Below, in pieces: positions 11,600 to 22,583 of a DNA stretch of 64,000 nt. The stretch is from Moringa oleifera. Taxonomy: Eukaryota; Streptophyta; Magnoliopsida; Brassicales; Moringaceae. Position numbers and translations under genes: made by a program. The notes below the pieces were generated by a model that saw nothing but the letters and a program-made list of their open reading frames with translations, was not told the DNA's origin and made no database searches. The number at the start of each line of letters is the position of its first letter. Within the stretch, counting starts at the first letter, position 1. The DNA is taken from contig JAJFZO010000168.1 of assembly GCA_021397835.1 (NCBI GenBank), forward strand, positions 1,736,001 to 1,800,000, written 5' to 3'.

Positions 11600-12420
11600 T
11601 CTTGCTAACCTTAAAAGAAATGCATACAACTTTATAAGGAGATGTGAAAAAAGCCAATTCTTCTCCACAATTCTTGGATGCCAGCCTTTAATCTAATAAG
11701 TCTGACTAACTCGCACTTGTTCACTTAATGGGGGGATGGAGTTGATTGACCATCTCCTTATAGCCCCTGTACAGAAGAAATTTGCTATTATTGCAGTAGA
11801 CTTCTTAGGACTTTGTAGGGAAGAATGTTATCTGCGAATTTGGCATTCTTAGAATCTTGGTAATTAACAATGAAAAACAATGCAAAGGGGCTTATTTGCT
11901 AAAAAAATGAGCACAACTAAGGATTTAACATTGATTCTTCTTGGAAGCCCAATTGAAAAGTAACAAACAGGTGAAGGCCATAAATAAAATTATACTCTTT
12001 GCTCTAAAGGTGAGGCTAGAAAAATCAATGGGGGTGTGGTATGGTTAGATGACCTACCCAGTGTCTTATTGGCACATAAAACCATGACAAAAAAAGTAAC
12101 TAGGGAGACACCATTCCAAGTAGCTTTTGGGACAAAAGCGGTCATACCAGTGAAGATTAGGTCGTCATCATTAAGGGTGAAAAATTTTGACCCAGAATTG
12201 AACAATAAAGGAATTTAGAGAATTTAAACCTATTAAAAGAAATCAGAGAATAATTTCAAGTTTGAGTAGCTGCAATCTAGTGAATGGTGGCATGATACCA
12301 TAACAAAGAAATGACACCTTGGAGTTTCATGGAAGAATAACTCGTTATGAGGAAATTGGAAGCTTTCGACCTTAGAGCAATGAGTAAGATAATCTTAAAC
12401 TAGGAAGGTCCACAAACCTG
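11600..12420 (+). pseudogene. Integrase relic of gypsy element 1
   Basis: RCEKSQFFSTILG near 11640 recalls the integrase zinc-finger C-x2-C end. KKFAIIAVDFL near 11780 is the first catalytic-Asp block. LDDLPSVLLAHKTMTKKV and RETPFQVAFGTKAVIPV (12040-12165) are the conserved end of the core. GPQTW near 12410 resembles the G-P-Y/F segment. Reading frames change several times. Confidence 0.7.
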
Positions 12421-13329
12421 GATTTGTTCACGAATTATCTATTGAATCTGAATTCTATTTGTACTATTTTGTGACATGGCTTATAATGAAAAGAAAAATT
12501 CGAAAGCTCGAATTAAAAATATGTCACTAAAGCTAAGATAACTTTAAAGGGTCTAGGTCCCCAAACTTTGGATTAAAATGAAAGACCTCGAAAAAAAAAA
12601 GGTAAGAAAAGAATGGGTCAAGACCAAGACAAAGTTAAAGGGGACAAGATCCCTAAATAATAAGACTTTAGCAAAAAGTGACTTCCATTAAATAACAAGA
12701 TAACTCCAATATCGACAATTGGGCTTGAGCAATCTCTTCCTCAAACTTCAAATGGTCCTCGGCTAGGAGTATTATAGCTTGGGCAGCCCAAAGCATAAGC
12801 CTTAAATTAAAAAAAAAAGAGGAAAAAAGAGAGAAAATCAAAATGTGATAGTTTCAGACACATACCAAGGCAATAAGGGACACGTACCATTTCACCCTTT
12901 CATGATGTGTCCCCAACTACAATCTCTTCGATCATCATCAAGGATAAGAGGAGGGCCATGGTAATAGTTAGTTTCGAAGAATAGTCTAAGACTTAGATGT
13001 CTTAGTTTAGGACGTAGCCTCTCTCACCACGAATTTATGTTAATGAGAGGCAGAGAGCTTTTGGGTTGAGGCATTATGGAAGAAACTCGATATCCAACAT
13101 AAACAGCACCTAGTCCTTGAGAAAATCATCTGTGATAGCCATTATGTTCTTAACAACATTTATTAAGGCTTCAAAAAGATTGGGGTACCACCTTTGCCCA
13201 AACTTTGGCACTTCGATAGGGTCTAGGAAGCTTTAATTGTCCCATGCTTAGGATTGAATAGAGCATCCCACACTGCTATAACATAAAAAAGTTTGGGTCC
13301 TCAATGTTCCATAACTTCCTCAGAGTTCG

Positions 13330-14610
13330 TGGATGGTACTAGCAACAAAACAAAGAGAGAAGGATCAGTTAAAGGACACAGTGAATGAAAAATTACGAAA
13401 AAATGAGGTAACATGACAATGCCCCTATAGTTTCAATAGTAACAGCACAGTGGGATTCTGTAGGATTCGAGGATATCATATTCTTCCTACAATCCCATTT
13501 GATTGTGGGATAGTGACTTGGATGTGTCCACTACCTTTTACCTGATTTGATCGAGGATAAGGAGTTAAGGGAACAACCTTTAGACCTCGAGGAACTAGGT
13601 AGGTACAGTAAATAATATCCCAGATAGTTCTCTCATTTACATATTTTTTTTTTCAGGCCTATGAGCCTCAAATCTGGGGATGTTGAAGTGGTATAAAGAT
13701 GAAGGTTCCTACCAAAAAATGGGGAGCTTGCATGTCCCTGGGCGAAGGAATTTTCTAAAGGATAAAGGTAGTCTCTAAGCCTTGCCAGGATGTATAAAAA
13801 AATTTGTTCTTCTAACCTCGAATTGTGATGGTTCAATGAAAAAAGTATGTCCTAAATGGGAGCAAACGTAATACCACCCCATTGTAGTCATGTGTTTCCT
13901 TAGTATATAGAACTTTAAGAAGAGAAAAAGTGAAAAAAAAATGCATAGAGGGAAATGAGGACTAGTATGAAGCCAAACAACAAACTCCAAGAATTGAAGA
14001 CTAGTTATATGGGGGAAACTTTGTACGCCCAACACACATGCCAAATGAATGGACGTGCAGGAAACTTAAGCCCGTAAGAGAGCATATCTTAATAAAGGCA
14101 TATCATCTCATCATGGGGAATGTAGGCTTTGTTGTCCTCATAAGGAGGTGAAGCTCTATTGACTCAAAGATGCCAAATTTCATCCTATAGAACCCCATTC
14201 GGTTTGCTAAAACTATGGACTTAATCCCCATGGTAGTGAATGAGCTAAGGTTGATAGATTTACTAAACTTGTCAAACTTATTACCCTTCTTACTCTCAGC
14301 CTCATGAATGGCTTCACTAGGATCCATGGGCAAGGAAAGAAAAGAGCATTTAGTAGATTTATACGTACTAAGTTAGAGAAGGTGAGGCAAGAGGTCGACA
14401 GCTCACAAGGAACAAAATGCAATGGCAGTTAGGTATGCAATAGAGACAAATGGAAAATGAAAATGAAAGTGGTGTACCGAAAGGGGGAGCTTTTTAAAAG
14501 GCTTAGTGATGAATGACCTAAATCTAGCCTTGTGAAGTAATGTAGAATCAATGGCTATAATCATGGGACACATGACGGAGTTTGAAGCAGTAATGTCAGA
14601 GCACAATCGA
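13330..14610 (-). pseudogene. Antisense ORF remnants downstream of gypsy element 1
   Basis: On the minus strand, successive overlapping frames (14606-14403, 14422-14103, 14044-13633) form a broken coding-like stretch. GWYYVCSHLGHTFFIEPSQF followed by a FFIHPGKAW-like segment resembles the W-Y-x-F ... R-F-F-F-V-x-G pattern of the gag-like or plant-transposon-like extra ORFs found antisense behind pol in some Tat-lineage gypsy elements. I recall this family from general knowledge and the match is weak. It could be unrelated sequence. Confidence 0.3.
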
Positions 14611-14649
14611 GTGTAAGCCCCTAAGCAATGTTTGTTAGGCTACTTATGC

Positions 14650-15615
14650 CTAGCCTTTTTAGGATTCTTAAAGAAGTCGAGAGGCATTGTCCTTAGACAT
14701 AGTTGACTATGCAATGAAGACTAAGCCGCCCTCCCTTTGAAAATTTAAGTTGGACCAACACTGCGGTTGGGAAAACTATCCTCAAACTCACGGCTATTTG
14801 GCAATAGTAAATGTCCACGGACCCATTGAATGGAAAAAAACAAAGAAGTAAGGAGATATTCATCTAAAATTATGATAATATTCATAGTATCCATATCTCT
14901 AAAAATCCAACATAGTATTTGTGTACTAGATAAGAAGATATTCATCTAAAATTTATAGTCATTAAAAATCATCAAATTGATATCTTCAAATAGCTAGTAG
15001 ATTAATGAAATTTAGCAAAACTAGAAAGGAACTATGCATGAGAACTTTAGAATACGAAAATTAATCTAATTGCAACATTAATTTGAATAGATGATTGTTT
15101 TTTTGATGGGTTAAATGTTATGATTATTCAAAGTACTTGAAATGATTGAGTTGTTTGATGACATAATTGATAAAAGTACTTAGAATGACCTACTTTGATG
15201 GAGGAGTGGTTATGTCTAAACTAGAATGTTTGAAATGGTTACTAGAGTCATTATGGTTGAGATAATTGTTTTGTGATTACAACTTTCTTTGTCTTACAAA
15301 AAAACATTATTTATTGTTACTTTTCAAAATATATAAGGAAAATTTTTCATGTGCAACTTGCTTTCAATGATTAAGTGTTATACAAATAAAGAGTATCTTT
15401 CTTCTCAAAGATATCGTTGGACACCTGACACATAAATTAAAGTGGTTATTTTGAATGAAGATTATACTTATTTGTACTTGAAGTATAACAAATCACGTAT
15501 CAAAGAAGATTTTATTTCTTTTAAGAGATATTGGATAATTTTCCTTAAAAAAAAATAAATTGCTATCAAATAAACTTTCATTAAATCCTTATGTTTTAAG
15601 AGTATTTTCTTTCAT
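14650..15615. other. AT-rich spacer, nothing recognised
   Basis: No gene or clear element is visible. A short direct repeat (gatattcatctaaaat, near 14843 and 14937) is the only structure. The right-hand part borders the CACTA-like element. Confidence 0.5.
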
Positions 15616-17567
15616 TACTACAAATATGGGTTTTAATGATAGTTAAAAATGACTTTTAATGACAGTTCTATAATTGTTAGTTTTTACCAAACTATCATTA
15701 GAAATATTTTTATCTTTTTAATCTAATTTCGAATTGAATACAAATTTTTCATACATAAACTCAAAAACTTCATATACACAATTTCCCATCAACCTCATCT
15801 TTTTTGTACATCAACCACATCTTTTTGTCTTGTATACATCAACACAATTCTTTCTAGTATCCACACAAAGTTTTTTCTATCAAAATTACAATGCAATATA
15901 TAAATATTACATATTTTAATAAAACTTCTTTAGCACATATCACTACATAATTTTTAAATACACCAACACTTTTTTTGTATACACTTCAATAAAACAATCA
16001 TACTTTTTTATTTATACTCAAAACATCATTACTTCTTTCATGTATAAAAACGCTCTAATATATTTAATCCAAAAAATAATAAAACGTGACATTTAACATA
16101 AGAAAAAAAACTCAATTTCATAATATAACTCCACATGTGCAATACATAAGTTTAAATACGTATTATCATACTCGATTCTAAAAGTGCAATTATATAAATT
16201 CAATTATATTCATGTCTACAAAATTTTTTTTTTTTACCTTAAAGGTTCAATAATCTAATGTAGCGCTCCATATAATTAATTAATTATTCAATAAAAACTA
16301 ACATATAATTCATTAAGCCTATCAATTTAGCAAATTAACATATAATAATTAAATATCTAGTTAACATCTAAGTAAGCTCAAATTAATTAATTGCAATTTA
16401 ATTAATTAATTAACACATAAATGACACCTAATTAACATGTAATTAGGTAAAATCTAACAATAATTAGGTAACATCTAATTAATTAATTATCTAATCAGAA
16501 TTTCATTAATTAATTATACAATTAGTGAATTATCTAGTTAAATAAATAAATGTAACTAACATCTAATTAATTAACTAATTTACATCTACTTAATTAACAT
16601 CAAATTAATCTATTAACGTCTAATAAATATTTAAATAATATTTAATTACTTAATAAACATATTAATTAATGATCTATTTAACATCTAACTAACATTTAAT
16701 TAAGTAAATAATATTTATTTAATTAATTAAAATACAATTAATTTAGTAAATAATTTTTTAATTTAAAAGTCAACATAAATTCATCAATATATACCCATTC
16801 TTACATAATATATCCATTCAAACATACTTATAAAATACCTAAATTTCACTAGCATAAATTCATTAAGCGTATTTCAATTGTTTTTAAGAATCCAAATACG
16901 TATAAAATATTAGCAAAATCACGCTAATCTAAAGATGATATCAATTCTCCAATTCATTCTTTAAACTCAAATCAAATTAAATAAAAACAAAGAATAAAAT
17001 AAACCTGCATATTAGTCATCAAAGAAATCAAGATCCAACATTATTGCACATTCTCAAATTTAGCAAAAATACTTTGATTCTTGGATGGCCGAATGAAGGA
17101 GAGAATGAAGACAGAAATAAAAGGATGGGAGAGTTTCTTTCTAGGCGACTACTGCAAAAAAAAACAATCACAACTAAGGTTTTATAGACCCTTCAATGTC
17201 AATTCATGAAAAACTGACATGAAAAGGTATGATTTAATGTCATTTCTTCATGAATTGATGTTAAAGCCTTGTTTTAAAAGTTTTTAATTGTTAGTTCTTG
17301 TCGAACTGACATTAAAAGGTACCCTTTAACATCAGTTAAGCATAATTGACATTAAAGGGTTCAATCTTAAACCTTTAACGTTAGTTGTCTGATAACTAAC
17401 ATTAAATGGCATCTTTTAATGATAACTTTCATCAAACTGATGATAAAGGGTTGCTTTTAGTGTCAATTTTTTTAAAACTAATGACAAAAATACTAAAAAC
17501 ATTTTCAATGATAGTTTTCTACAAAACTATCATTAATTTAGTGTCTACTATTTCTTCTTTTGTAGTA
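15616..17567. mobile_element. CACTA-like (En/Spm) non-autonomous DNA transposon
   Basis: The two ends share an inverted TACTACAAA (15616-15624, and its complement ending at 17567). This looks like a CACTACAA terminus with its first C changed to T on both sides, as methylation-driven deamination would do. Subterminal regions are packed with small palindromic units of the form TTTAATGTCAGTT/AACTGACATTAAA, dense at 17180-17540 and shorter at 15630-15710. This is the hallmark of CACTA elements. There is no transposase inside. The centre is AT-rich repeat. The 3-bp flanks (cat, gct) do not match, so a target duplication is not proved. Confidence 0.65.
16255..16760. repeat. AT-rich minisatellite core (aacatctaattaattaa type)
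   Basis: A cryptic short-period repeat built from variants of taacatctaattaattaat fills the middle of the CACTA-like element. Spacing and unit length vary, so it is a decayed or replication-slippage array rather than a clean satellite. Confidence 0.6.
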
Positions 17568-19498
17568 GCTTGTGTCTACGATGTGCATGCTAATAAATAA
17601 GAGGAAAGAAAGGAAACTTTGAAAAATATGTAAGAGACTAACATTTGAAAATGGTTTTTATTAGAGGGGAGTTCTCCTACACTAGGATCAATTTATTTAT
17701 CTTTTACCTTTATTTGGTAATAAACGAAGGAGTTTTCTTAATAGGATGTAAATGACAACTACTTAATCTTTTCATTTTTTTTATTGATGCTAAAAGAGAG
17801 AAAACTTTTCAAAATTGAAAAATCCTACTTAAATAAATGGGTTGATCTTTGTCGTGTTTAAAAGAAAAAGAGAAAGAGAGAGAAAAAAAGAAAAAGAGTT
17901 GTTGTATGAGCTTTGATGATTAATTCTTGATGTTAAGCTTGCATATATAAATTAAATTGAATACATTTCACTTATCTAACATGAGAAAATTATTTATTTA
18001 TTTTTATTTTTTAAAAAATTGCAAGCTTATGTGCCTAATGCTATAACTAAAGGGGAGGCTTAGAAGAATCTCATGATTGAGCGATATTTGAAAAGCTTTT
18101 ATTTGTTTAACATAAGAATTATAAATACTTAATAATTTTGTTACATTAATGAATTATCTAAAAATGAAGCTTTTTTTTAATTACTATGTAAACTCAAATG
18201 ATGCATGTGGTAGAAACCTCTATAAACATGCAATAACTAAGACAGAGGCTTGAAATAGAATGATTAAAAGGATTGATGTTCTTAATTGCAATGGATGAGA
18301 TGCTTGAAATCATTGTCCTATAACTGCAATCCTTTTTTTTAAAAAAAAAAATCATTTACAAAAATTTGGAAGTGCTAATTGTATACTCTTTTAGAGTTTC
18401 ATAACATATGAATTACATTCTCATTTTCATTTCTCACTTTTATTTTAATGACATGAAGCTAAGTGCTTATCTCATTTATGTGATTTTAAGTTATTAATGA
18501 AAATTTAAAACTATCTTTAATCATTATTTACTTGTTAAATTTCGCATTGATCTATGATTAAGATGAACTTTTGAATGTAAAATAGCAATTTGATTAGATG
18601 ATTTGATTAAGAATTAACTTGAATGGCTAATTTGGTAGTCTTTGAAATACTTACTTGGATTGATCAAGTCATTTTGATGCAACTATATTGAATATTTACA
18701 TTTTATTAAATAACTAGAGTGTTTATATGAGTTTTGGTTAATAAAACTGATGTTGTCGAGGCTATACTATTTGGTTCATTGATGAAGATGGTTTCAAATG
18801 ATTTGAATCTTTTAGACATGAAGAAAATTATCAAAAGCTAATGCAATTTAATGAATGAGATATGTGCATTACAGGCTCATAGGTATCTACATCTTATTAG
18901 CTATTGTTATAATATTTTCTTATACCAAATTTAAAAGCAAAAGATGTGACTTGCATAGCTAATTCTTTGCTTATCTATAAGAGGAGATATTTATAGGTTA
19001 ACAAAAATTAAACAACATGTTAGGTCGAGGAGTCATATTAAGTTTCATCTTAATACCTAAATAGTTATTTATTACAGGGGAGGATGCTTGTGTTAACTCT
19101 AATATGCTTGAATGAGAAATTGATTTAAAAGTTGGTTGAGTTGATTGACTTAAATTGGAATGGCTAAGCCGCTTTAAAAACACTATCTTTATCAATAAAC
19201 TTAAATGTAAGTTGTTAAATAATTCTCAAGTTAAGAGTTTGAACTTAATGATGATAACATCTTAATCTTCTTTTTTCAAAAAAAAAAAAAATGATACCTA
19301 ATACTAACTTTTAAGGATAAAACTTGAGATGAGTGATCAATTTTCTCATTATGAATATTATCATATTGACTATAAAGTTTACAATCTTCATTATATAATG
19401 AATAAAATGAATTCTTAACATTTGCAATCATAAGTATAATATCTACTTCTATCTGTAAGCAATTATAATAACAAGTTAAATATTCACTCAAAACTAAG
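17568..19498. other. AT-rich spacer, nothing recognised
   Basis: There is no supported gene. Purine-rich runs (aaagagaaagagagag near 17870) and homopolymer tracts are present. The short open frames here look random. Confidence 0.5.
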
Positions 19499-20020
19499 GA
19501 TTAATTATATAAGAAAATCTATATTTTGCTTACAGTCTCATATATATATATAATATATATAATTGCATCTATTTGAGACTTACATTTTAGTTAGATTTCA
19601 ATATGAGACTTTCATCTATAATAATATTAACAGTTTTATGTATATACGTAATGTGTGTGTGACTTTTATTTATACAATTATCCTAACATCCTTTTAAATA
19701 CTATCGAAATAATTGAAATGTTCTTTCTTCTCATTTTTTAGATATTTATTTTTAACTTATTCTTGCTAAGTTTAATGTGAAGAAAAAGTATTTTCTTTAT
19801 TCTAATAGTGTTTTAAAGAAGTGTTTGGATAATTATACAAGTAAAAGTCGCATGCACATCACATATACACGCAAAATCATTAATATGAATGAAAATTAAA
19901 AACGGAATTCCACATTGAGAATTCAATAAAATGTAAGTCTCTAATAGATGCAATTATTTTTTGCAGATCCTAATTTGAAACTGTAAATAAAATATATGTC
20001 CTATTTATATAATTAATTTA
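19499..20020. mobile_element. Inverted-repeat (MITE/foldback) element of about 520 bp
   Basis: The left arm (about 19499-19610) and the reverse complement of the right arm (about 19911-20020) align over roughly 110 bp. Shared pieces include attaattatata at the outer end, tacagt(c/t)tca, and taattgcatctatt followed by gagacttacatttta. The spacer is about 300 bp and non-coding. The left arm includes an (AT)n expansion. The family is not determined, and the AT-rich flanks hide any target duplication. Confidence 0.65.
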
Positions 20021-21071
20021 TTAACTAATTTGTGATGTAGATCAAATACTAACACAAGCAAATAAATAATTAAAATTAGACAATACAAAAATAAATATCA
20101 TTGGCTTAAAAGTATTTTTGAAGTCAATTATCTTTTTTATAAATATCGAACAATGTACATATGAGAGTGAGTCAAAGAACACAATATGCAATAATATTTA
20201 ATAATTTTTTTACAATAATTAATAAAACTAACTTTTTCACTAAACTAAAAGGTAAATGCTTTTTGTAGCTATTTGTGCTAATTTTTTTCTATTGTTTGCA
20301 TTTATATAATGAAATAATCGGATATTAGAAATATCATACTTTGTTATTTGTTGTTGATCATATAATTTTGATTTCGTGGCTTTCGTAAGATGCTTTTTAT
20401 ATGCCTTTGATATATGTCATATCCTTTAGATTTTAATAACTTAAATTCTTTCAAATAATAATTGCAAATAATTACTTTTTTCCATAAGCCTTATCCAACT
20501 TGTTCATATGAATCTCAAACATCAGATTTTATTTTATTTTATTTTTTGTCGCTCTTAAATTTTTTCATTATCTTCAAAATAGTGATAAATTAAAACAGAA
20601 TGGTTTCAAAATTCGGTTTGTAAATTCTAAAAGAAAGATTGAGATTTGTTTCTTCAATAAAAAATTAATATTGAAGATATTTATGATAAATATCAATGTC
20701 AAGATACATATCTTTTATTAGGCATAACACTTTCATTTTTAAAAGGGATAAATTTCCTTGAAGAATTACCACTTGACATTGAAACAAATTAATTAATAAA
20801 AAATAAATAATATACTATGAAAAAGAAAAGGTGTAATCAAAGAGAATTAATTGGAGTATAAAAAAGTATATAATAATTTAAAAATAATCAAAAAATGAAA
20901 TCCACAAAATTGAATGAATTAACAAATGAAAGAATTAAAATAATTAAAATATAAGTAAAAATAAAAATGTGAAATAATCAAATAATTAAATGAAAGAATT
21001 GAGTGAGAGAGTTGAGTGAGAGTTGTATGAAAAAATGAAAAGAAAATTAAATATTTATAGATGAAAAATCA

Positions 21072-21117
<46 letters not shown>
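21072..21117. repeat. (AT)n microsatellite
   Basis: A nearly pure AT dinucleotide run with one C interruption near the start. Confidence 0.95.
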
Positions 21118-21120
<3 letters not shown>

Positions 21121-21339
21121 AATTCACAATGGCTATAAGACAATTGCTTTCTACATTTGCATGCAAGCAAACACAATGCACTGTGCACTCGATCGTAGGC
21201 ATTTTGATCACCTCACTAGTTATCACTCACCAATCACCATGGGATAGAGAGGATGTCTTGCAGGTGTGCACTTGTCACTGGCCATTGGCCACTGGTTCAC
21301 TGGATGATGGAGCATGTGATAAAAAGAGAGTCAGACTAG

Positions 21340-21945
21340 GCTAAAGAATCACAGTAACACTATAGCTATTGGGTAATGGCTATGAGTATTGGCCATAGTT
21401 GTTGGTTATTGGTCACTCAGATGATGTGGCATGCGGCTAAGGGTTATCATTTGGCCAAAGAACCATAATCACTATCACACTCATTTTTTTCTTCGTTAAT
21501 GGGTAGTAAGAATCATAGCAATAATTTCTCGTCACTTGGGAGTTTGGGAGACTCACTTTGGGATTGGTAGTAGCCAATGCCAATCAACTCATTATACTTT
21601 TTTTACAGTTGAAAAATAAAAATTTTTAAATTTTTTAAATAAAAATATTTTAAATAATTTTTAATTTCTAAAATTAATTATGTCATAGTAAAAGAATTAG
21701 ACTAAACTAAAGAAATATAGAAAACATTATGACTAACAGTAATGGTTACAGCTATTGGGCAGAGGATGATAGGGCAGGTAAGCAATGGCTATGGTTATTG
21801 ACAAAAGAATACTATCTGACTATGACAACCTCTTTTTTTTTTTTTCTTTTTCTCAGATTGGCAGTAAGGCTACAGGCACCTTTCCTGTCACTCGGGAGTT
21901 TGGAGACTCACTCTCCTAACAATGACAGTAGCCAGAGTAAGCCAG
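21340..21945. repeat. Diverged direct repeat pair
   Basis: The segments 21340-21590 and 21700-21945 share ordered blocks. Examples are agctattggg, atggctatg and gtcact(t/c)gggagtttgg followed by gagactcact. Each pair is separated by T-rich runs. They look like two old copies of one unknown repeat. The family is not recognised. Confidence 0.5.
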
Positions 21946-22583
21946 GTTCGGCCATGACTCGGGTTTATTTTTTTATTTTTTAAAAAATTAAGAATATGTT
22001 AATTTTTATTAATAAAAATTTTTTAAAATATTTTTTAGTTTTTAAAATTAATTAAAACTAAATTTAAAATGATTTGGTTTTGTACTATCCACTTAAATTG
22101 TAATTTAAAATTTTTATAAACTGCAATACCATATTTGTAATGATTGATTATGGTTTGAAATTAAAATCATTTATCATGATTTAAATTTGATTCAAATTAT
22201 GAAAATTATGGTTTTCATTGGTAAATTGGAACCCGTGGTTTAGTGTATGAATATTTACATTCAATAAATAGGCAAATTGATTTGTTAGCTTTGAATTGGA
22301 TATGAATTCTGATCACAGTGAAAGCAGTTCTGAAAATGATTTACTAAGCTATTGATGGGCCAATCTATTAGGAAATCTGACTGATACCTACCCCAATTAC
22401 CAGTGACTGTCCATTTCGAGCCCATGAGAAAGGTCGAGGCCAGAATAACAGAGCAATACTGGTTAGGATGGTTAGTTGTTGGGGGCTTTTAAAAACCCAA
22501 CAGTCTATCTCGTAGTGTTGAGGGGCAAACAAATCTCTCTCGCTCTCATTCTTGAAAGCTTAACGCCGTGAAGCATTTTGCTT

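Larger units (their letters stand above)
7430..12420 (+). mobile_element. Degenerate Ty3/gypsy retrotransposon, order gag-PR-RT-RH-INT
   Basis: Conceptual translation, moving between frames, shows gypsy-type domains in the order gag, aspartic protease, reverse transcriptase, RNase H, integrase, all on the plus strand. INT after RT/RH is the Ty3/gypsy arrangement. Stops and frameshifts are frequent, so the element cannot make a working polyprotein. Phrases such as THDNALVVDLTIANF and ETPFQVAFGTKAVIPV are typical of plant Tat/Athila-branch pol. I could not locate the LTRs, primer-binding site or target duplications, so the borders are only those of recognisable coding sequence. The antisense remnants to the right may belong to the same element. 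Confidence 0.8.
20021..22583. other. AT-rich spacer and SDR upstream region
   Basis: No gene is seen. It includes a long (AT)n tract and a diverged direct repeat, listed separately. The last 150 bp before the SDR start are less AT-rich and hold a TTTTAAAAA TATA-like string near 22488, plausibly the SDR promoter and 5' UTR. The sequence alone cannot fix the start site. Confidence 0.4.

Noticed and set aside
16240..16760. A CRISPR-like or satellite array in the taattaattaat region
   Set aside because: Units are short, irregular and AT-only with no constant spacer length. It is low-complexity sequence within a transposon.
22578..22583. An SDR start six bases earlier
   Set aside because: The codon there is TTG, not ATG. 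Plant nuclear genes start at ATG, and 22584 is the first one in frame.
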